Shown piece after piece: positions 59,401 through 64,000 of a DNA stretch of 64,000 nucleotides (its first letter is position 1; every line of letters begins with the position of its first letter). The translations under genes and the position numbers were made by a program. Below the pieces are notes generated by a model. The model worked only from the letters and a program-made list of their open reading frames with translations. It was not told the origin of the DNA and ran no database searches. This stretch comes from Glossina fuscipes (taxonomy: Eukaryota; Arthropoda; Insecta; Diptera; Glossinidae): NCBI RefSeq assembly GCF_014805625.2, contig NW_023998422.1, positions 4,088,551 to 4,152,550 of the forward strand, in the 5' to 3' direction.

Positions 59401-61698
59401 GTAAAGGAGGAAAAGATTTTTCAATTTCTTTTTTAAAATCTAAAAAGTTTTTATTGAAAATTGAAGAAAATTGCTTAAAACTACGCTATCGCTATATATT
59501 TTGTTATGAAGCCTGAATAAAAAGAATGCTATAACCTCGCGTATATTGATTTTACTATATTTCTTTACATATCCTTTTTTTTGGATTGATTGACAACATC
59601 TGGCCTTGTTGGAATAATTTTCATATCGCTTTTGCCCACAAAATTTTTATATAAGCCCTAGTTTTTAGTAATCAAAATATTTCAATATCCACCACCTAAG
59701 ACCCTAAGCACATTTTTTATAACGTCCATAATGTCTTGTTAAAATTCTAAACTTTAGAGACACAAAGACGTCGAATAAAATGATTCCAAAACTCGAAATT
59801 CCTGCGACGCGTTACCAACCGTATCGACAAAATGTATAAAAAATCGAAAATTTTATAAATACCCTACGATCGGTAGTAAAAATTTATCTAAAATTCACCT
59901 AAGATATCTGCCTACTTAATAGACCAATGAGGGAAACTCTCCTCACCGACTAATGCCAACATTTTAGAAAAAAAAAGAAAACGGAAAAGAGTTTTAAATG
60001 TGGTGGATATCCAAAATTCGCCTCACGGCGAATATATATTTCGTATGGTTCCGGCCTATATTCCTACTGCGACTTCATTAAGAGCTTCTCTAATCTCATC
60101 ATACCATCATTGTGATCTCCTCATTAAGAATGTAGTAAATAATTTGTCGAAAACCAATCTTTGATTTACTTTTCTTTCGAATTTCAGCGCTGTTCGTCGT
60201 TGGAGAGACCGTTGGTGGGTAATAACAGTCGTGGTAATAGTAACAATTTATTGCAGCGTCAATGCCCGTCGCCGATACCAGCTCATGTTACGAAAGGTAA
60301 GATTCAACAGCTGCTAAGCTTACGTTTTTCGTTTGAAAAACCGGTTACTCGAAAAGATCTGAAAACGGCTTTTGAATCTTGTAACAATAATAATTCACTT
60401 TTTTATCTTACCTTCTTTTCTAACGCTGCCGATCTATTAACATCTTTACCTATGTGCTTGTGTATTTATGTTTATGTGCGTGCCTGCGTGCGTGCGTGCC
60501 CTTATAAACTGATCTTAACTTGCATGTTAACATTTTTCTGGTGGTATTACATAAAAACGTACTAAACAAATCCAAAATGTAGAGCTATCAGCTCATATCG
60601 CACAGCAGCAATTACAACAGCAACAACAACTACAGCTGCAACAACAGCAACAACAACAGCAATTCCAACAACAGCCGCAATTAATGCAACACAACAATTA
60701 TCAACAATTATCGCAACTTAGCTCTCCGCCCACCTACGTTAATATGTCTGAACTGGCCAATATGGCGGCTATAAAAAATGCTAACCTACAACAACAACAA
60801 CAACAACAACAGCCACAACAACAATCCGGTGCTGCATTACAGCAGCAACAATCTGTAGATTCCATATCATCAATTCATTCGAATGAGTCAGCAGGTGCTT
60901 CACACCATTCCACGCCACCCAATCAAACACCAGCACATCAACATCAATCACAATACACACGTTCCCAATCTACCAATTCCTCTTCGAATGCTTCGTCCTT
61001 GCATTCGCATCCATCCATAGAGTCTACAGTGGCTACGTCACTGCAGGGCCAAACACCCACACCGTCCAGTGGCAGCTCCACGCCCCAAAATCATTATTCG
61101 CCATTACTCACAAATTCGCCGTCGTCCACTGCTGCGGGTACCCCCAGCGGTGGTAGCATTACCAGCGGCGGTTTAACTGGTAATATAGGTTGTGGCGCTG
61201 GTGGTAGCGGGGGTTTTATTTATAATGTTTGCTCTCCAACGCCACCACAAAGTGCTAATACGTCCAGCGCTAGCGATATTTTAAAAATAACCGAAACAGA
61301 TAGCGGTCAGGGCGTTCCTAACCATACAACTACCCACCAATATCCAAATGTAGTATCCCCACAACAAGAAGCAGCCACAGACGCTGCATCTAATATTCAA
61401 ATTGTTAACAATCAGGAAACTTCTTCTCCTTCTAAAGCCGATTCATGCTCCAGTATCGTGGAAAACGATGAACGTTCCCGTGCATCAGTTTTGCAAAAGG
61501 CGTCAATGTTTGAAAAACAAGCGGCTGCTGTTAAAAACACGCCACCGCCACCGTCGGCGGTAACACGTGGCGCACCAACCACCGATTCTAGTATTTATGG
61601 CACTCGCTCTGTGCAACAGCACCAGCATGGGCATCACCAGCAATACCAACATCACCAGCAGCAGTCACAAGCACAAGCTATCGATCAACAGGAAGTGG
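49878..61698 (+). CDS. mim: missing-in-metastasis (MIM/MTSS1 family) I-BAR actin-membrane adaptor, partial, nine exons
   Basis: Orthologue of the MIM/MTSS1 family: cytoplasmic adaptors whose inverse-BAR (IMD) domain binds and bends phosphoinositide membranes outward, coupling them to actin, endocytosis and cell migration. Exons: 49878-49939, 52672-52745, 56521-56639, 56710-57045, 57109-57390, 58649-58729, 58905-59186, 60188-60296, 60583-61698. All GT-AG, all joins in frame, about 820 codons. The first ~235 residues are the I-BAR domain (SPLWEDFVAKTSKLHACLRA through PHVLPAASEELI). Then come SRKSSVCS, SSDSGFCSSP, CSSLERP and a Gln-rich region with PPTYVNMSELANMAAIKNAN. About 25 N-terminal residues and the C-terminal WH2 actin-binding exon are outside or unseen. 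The first visible exon starts in phase 0; the last leaves one base of a codon. Confidence 0.93.
50447..50575 (+). repeat. dispersed repeat family D, copy 2
   Basis: In a mim intron. 'ggggtgtactcactttgtca', 'caacgtttgcaacacacaaa' and 'ggaaacttcagagttctcac' match 13110-13290 in order and orientation. Confidence 0.55.
50695..50861 (-). mobile_element. tRNA-derived SINE, copy A2, with 11-bp TSD
   Basis: Minus-strand element in a mim intron, antisense to the gene. The head has A-box-like GAGTGGCCGAGTAGG and B-box-like GGGTTCAAATCTC; the body and AAT-rich tail are as in copy A1, with only scattered differences. Flanked by the perfect repeat TACTTATGTTT at 50684-50694 and 50862-50872. Confidence 0.87.
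51176..51480 (+). pseudogene. mariner transposase C-terminal remnant in mim intron
   Basis: Reads QPAYSPYIVPSSYHLFTQME, a decayed mariner HPPYSPDLAPSDYHLF signature, followed by FTELEDMRKF as in the usual helix after it. The Asp of YSPD is replaced by Tyr and the frame stops at a TAG after SYLKD. Confidence 0.7.
52672..52745 (+). CDS. mim: mim exon b: I-BAR helix
   Basis: 74 bases; AIQAIAAYLDAFQKIADAAT matches the conserved AAAAFLDAFQKVADMAT stretch of MTSS1. Phases 2 in, 1 out. Confidence 0.9.
52892..52930. repeat. (CAACGG)n low-complexity tract
   Basis: Imperfect CAACGG/CAACGA hexamers followed by CAA units in a mim intron. Confidence 0.8.
53390..53440. repeat. (TA)n microsatellite
   Basis: TA array with one GTATACA interruption, in a mim intron. 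Confidence 0.92.
54170..54262. repeat. palindrome-rich tandem tract
   Basis: GTGGATAGTATATCCAT appears twice (near 54171 and 54222), with GAATAGCATATCC between and GAGGATATGC after. GGATAGTATATCC is itself nearly palindromic. Confidence 0.6.
54388..54596 (-). pseudogene. DDE transposase C-terminal remnant
   Basis: Minus strand reads CLKYPGRMNSPPRSWDFTTLDFF, close to the W-P-P-R-S-C-D-L-T-P-L-D-F-F-L-W-G signature of mariner-like DDE transposases. A run of about 24 T (as Phe codons) interrupts it, then NNPETLDAVENEH follows in the shifted frame. It lies inside the second mim intron, antisense to the gene. Confidence 0.7.
55029..55330 (-). pseudogene. mariner transposase central remnant
   Basis: Minus strand reads LRLIEITDIFKMSK (helix-turn-helix region) and, after a break, FVRRVTRNETYVHRYVSEL and NQQSAQWTA. 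This is the mariner block around the first catalytic Asp (V-D-E-T-W-I-H), here mutated to N-E-T. It may be the N-terminal part of the element whose end is at 54388-54596, or a separate insertion. Confidence 0.7.
56521..56639 (+). CDS. mim: mim exon c: I-BAR helix
   Basis: 119 bases; KEIGTALTRVCLRHKAVE and CLVQPLQ are family hallmarks. A long T run forms the acceptor's pyrimidine tract. Confidence 0.92.
56710..57045 (+). CDS. mim: mim exon d: core I-BAR coiled coil
   Basis: 112 codons starting EKLEDWKRSVATIDKEHAKE and including KKRSTDTLRLQKKARKG and IEERMRYCSFVHMLQPVV. Lysine-rich, as expected for the membrane-binding surface. Flanked by introns of only 70 and 63 bases. Confidence 0.95.
57109..57390 (+). 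CDS. mim: mim exon e: I-BAR end, Gly and Ser tracts
   Basis: 94 codons. VTKDPHVLPAASEELIHDAK closes the I-BAR domain. A glycine run follows, then SRKSSVCSISSMNSSGSSNS, equivalent to the conserved Ser-rich segment of MTSS1. Confidence 0.92.
58190..58480 (+). repeat. MITE-like dispersed repeat, copy C16, in mim intron
   Basis: 'gatccgaaccattttcaaga', 'tcatcaaaatatctcaaata', 'tggacagacggacgag', 'ggcataataaaagatggttc' and the right terminus GCGGTGTAGGGTATAAAAAT. Confidence 0.7.
58649..58729 (+). CDS. mim: mim exon f: VRLKPGESSDSGFCSSP segment
   Basis: 27 codons, phase 0 at both ends, aligning with the VRL...SHDSGF region of vertebrate MTSS1. As a symmetric exon it could be skipped without changing frame. 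Confidence 0.88.
58905..59186 (+). CDS. mim: mim exon g: Asn/Ser/Pro-rich linker
   Basis: 94 codons, phase 0 to 0. Contains NADRPHTISSAYEKGHQRPP and ends SRPPLPV. Another symmetric exon. Confidence 0.85.
60188..60296 (+). CDS. mim: mim exon h: CSSLERP segment
   Basis: 109 bases. RCSSLERPLVGNN and CPSPIPAHVTK resemble the conserved CSSLERP block of the family. The frame stays open far into the next intron. Confidence 0.85.
60297..60582 (+). other. mim intron with open reading frame
   Basis: The 286-base intron between exons h and i stays open in the exon h frame as far as a TAA at 60563-60565, after a GTGC-repeat tract. Retention would add about 89 residues and then stop. Splice sites are good (AAAG|GTAAGA, ATGTAG), so splicing is the default reading. 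Confidence 0.4.
60583..61698 (+). CDS. mim: mim exon i: Gln-rich region
   Basis: 1116 bases. Several CAA/CAG-coded glutamine runs surround SPPTYVNMSELANMAAIKNA, then Ser/Thr/Pro/His-rich disordered sequence, SIVENDERSRASVLQKASMF and a final His/Gln tract. The donor GTGG|GTAAGT at 61698 leaves phase 1, so the protein continues beyond the window. Confidence 0.9.
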
Positions 61699-62287
61699 GT
61701 AAGTTTTTGTACACACGTTCGTACCAATTTATTTAATAAATAAAAACAAGGCAAATACAAAGATTCTAACTTATTTACTGCATACACATACACACGCAAT
61801 GACGATGTGCTCTCTACTTGCATCCTCCCTCTTACTCTTTAGCGTTTTTTCGTTTCCTAAAGCCTTTAAAAAAAAGAAATATTTCACTTGTAAATTTTTC
61901 TACATATACAACCGATACATATATAATATATATATTTATGTATTGCAAATCAAGATGACGTTACAATTTATATACGTATCGTTTAAAATAGTATTTCTTT
62001 AAATTTTTGATTTCTGTTGACCTCAATCAATTCGTAAGAGATATAAGAAACTCGCCAAGCAAAAGGTAGGTAGATTAATTCTCGAAAAGTCTTTGCCGAG
62101 ACGAGTTCTGCGGGAATCACTGCACAGGATCCAAATCGACTTTTGTAATATAAATAATATAACACCGATTTTAAGAATACTGCAGCTTGTGTGACCCCAT
62201 TGTCTTCATATAAATATCGAACAGATAAAAAAGTTATATTCGCCTTGAAATCTTGGAGGTAATTAGTACCTCACGCAGTTGGGGCAT

Positions 62288-62480
62288 ATCACATCGCCGA
62301 ATGGATAAGAGCCGCGGCTACGAAGCCAGCGTTCGCGGCATCAAATCCCAATGCGCTAGACCATCCTTCGTCGTAGCTATAGGGAATGCGTGGACGGTAA
62401 ACGCATAGGATTTACCGGTTGGCCACAGACCCATTAGACTGCGGCCACTCCCTATCTCTTTTTCTTTCCCTACATCTCAA
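62288..62480 (+). repeat. SINE-like family B, copy B8
   Basis: Clear head and body: A-box-like ATCGCCGAATGGATAAGAG, B-box-like GCGGCATCAAATCCC, then 'cgtcgtagctatagggaatg', 'gacggtaaac...gatttaccggttgg', 'gcggccactccctatctctt' and 'tctttccctacatctc'. Confidence 0.68.
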
Positions 62481-63084
62481 AAAAAGGAGTTCGCCGCGTG
62501 ATGAATTTGAGGTGCCTGCCTATTTCCATTAATTCATTAAATAAAAAATACTTCAAGTATTGCGTTAATTCTGAGCATCCCAACTAAGCGATCGCTGCGC
62601 TGACCTCCCAGTTGATCACTTTCCTATCAAGCTCCCGCCATAGATCATTAGTTACAGTTTGTTGGAAATACCGGCATATATGAACGCAGAGTATGGCCAT
62701 CGTTGCCTTAAAGTTTTGAATGGTCTTGCAAAACATCTATTGTAAGTGTAATTTTAACAACTGCTACGAATTTTATGCCTGAATACTTACAATTTTTCCA
62801 AAAAGAGATACTTTTTTGAGTTCGTCATTGCTCAAGAATATATATAAATAGTTCTTGCCGGGGTTGATGTTTCACATATTTCTAGATATTACAAATGAGA
62901 GAATAAACCTAACCTACTTCCACACGGTGATATAACTCAAATTTTGTCACTTAAGGCTTCTAGCAACGAACACACAAAGCACAAGAATGGATTGAAAGCG
63001 GTCTATTCTTGCGGGCCCTATCCATTGAACGCTCTGCTTTGAAACAGTCGCTGTATGAAACAAGTGAAAATTATAGGATAACAT

Positions 63085-63355
63085 GGCCCACTATTAAATA
63101 CCCTATACCACTGCCCTTACCGTAGTTATTCATATATAAGCGATCCGATCCGAATCATTTTCAATAGCATTCATCCTAAGATCTCATAAAAATATCTCAA
63201 AAATCGCAGCCTGCAGGTTGACAGGCGAACAGACATGATTAGATCGATTCACAAATTGATTCTGAATTGATCGGTACAATAGAAGGTGGGTCTATGTCAA
63301 GCCCTTGTGAGTTCTGCCTACATCCGCATAAACTGGTGCAGGGTATAATAATTGC
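63085..63355 (+). repeat. MITE-like dispersed repeat, copy C17 (both termini kept)
   Basis: Left end TTAAATACCCTATACCACTG, right end CTGGTGCAGGGTATAATAAT, giving about 14 bp of imperfect inverted repeat. Inside: 'ccgatccgaatcattttcaa', 'tcataaaaatatctcaaaaa', 'tgacaggcgaacagacatga', 'attgatcggtacaat' and 'gcctacatccgcataaac'. Confidence 0.72.
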
Positions 63356-64000
63356 ATAATTGTCAATCTTTGTCGATGAAAATCGCCAAACGACAATATT
63401 TGGATAACTAAATGAAAATTTTCGGAAAGCTTGGGTAGAATAGAAAGATTCTTTGACTCTTTTGCCCGTTAGCGTTTTTACAAAAAATTAGGTCATCTTA
63501 CAAGGAAAGCATGTGAAAAGTAAAAAGTTCTATGGGAAAGAAAAGTAACTTTGCCAAGTTTGGACCATATCGGTTCATGGCTCCAGCAACTCCTCCTATC
63601 GCTTGACAATATAAACTGAGTATGGCTTACAATTATTTACCTTAAGCAAATTCTTAGCAGCGAAGATATGCAGGCAAGATCTTTAATGGTTGCCCGCTGT
63701 TCTATTTCATCTTGTTTTCTTATCTCTTACGAATTGCAACAAAGTGTTTTCTGTTTTTTTTTTTATCTATTCTTTCATTGATTGACAATTTTATTTATTT
63801 TTCCTTTTTTATGTTTGTTTATTAAAGATTTTGTTTTCTGTTCTTTTGCTCTTATGTTTCTTTCTTTCTTTCTTTTTCTGTTTTCTTTATACAACACAAC
63901 ACAATTTACACCCTACCTATTACCTTACAATTAATGGCACCCAAATAACCATCACAACTAAAATCCCAAATATAAAAAACAACACCGAAAACAAAACAAA

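Larger units (their letters stand above)
61699..64000 (+). other. mim intron, incomplete
   Basis: From the exon i donor to the window end no WH2-like exon is recognised. It contains SINE-like copy B8 and MITE-like copy C17, and finishes in T-rich then AC-rich low-complexity sequence. Confidence 0.6.

Noticed and set aside
1..64000. CRISPR arrays, operons, bacterial promoters or terminators.
   Set aside because: The window is animal nuclear DNA; the repeats are dispersed transposable elements and microsatellites, not regularly spaced arrays.

Overview
This is eukaryotic nuclear DNA from a higher fly (Diptera). It is AT-rich and full of homopolymers, microsatellites and dispersed repeats, and its genes are split by GT-AG introns. 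The two gene families recognised are insect genes: pickpocket (ppk) DEG/ENaC channels and missing-in-metastasis (mim). Base composition, repeat load and the worn mariner and jockey-type relics fit a repeat-rich fly genome, but I cannot name the genus. An exactly 100-N gap at 29755-29854 shows that this is a scaffold.

Layout. 1-7.9 kb: no gene found, only dispersed repeats. 7.9-16.65 kb: a tandem duplication of about 4.5 kb carrying two six-exon ppk genes on the minus strand (A 11422 to 9123, B 16262 to 13895). Their intron positions and phases match, so both can be read as complete channels of about 468 and 455 residues. 16.65-49.88 kb: no exon recognised. This is intergenic DNA or the long 5' intron of mim, and it holds transposon remnants. 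49.88-61.70 kb: nine consecutive plus-strand mim exons, about 820 codons, covering the I-BAR (IMD) domain except its first ~25 residues, then the Ser/Pro/Gln-rich region. The first coding exon and the C-terminal WH2 exon are not in view. 61.70-64.0 kb: mim intron.

The repeat content is informative. There are two flank-intact copies of a short tRNA-derived SINE, both with perfect target-site duplications. A second SINE-like family has eight copies, all on the plus strand. About fifteen copies of a MITE-like element carry GGACAGACGGAC-type cores and ATACCCTACACC-type termini. One internally deleted mariner keeps perfect 18-bp ends. Three or four decayed mariner/DDE transposase fragments and one jockey-type reverse transcriptase fragment (FADD motif) complete the list.

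The most notable observations are inside the ppk pair. Exons 1-3 of the two copies are nearly identical with no indels (constant offset 4840), while exons 4-6 differ at roughly 16-18% of residues, which looks like gene conversion. The DNA encoding the end of the channel has also been inverted in place, so the two paralogues have unrelated C-terminal tails. The ppk genes and mim show no obvious functional link; they are simply neighbours.
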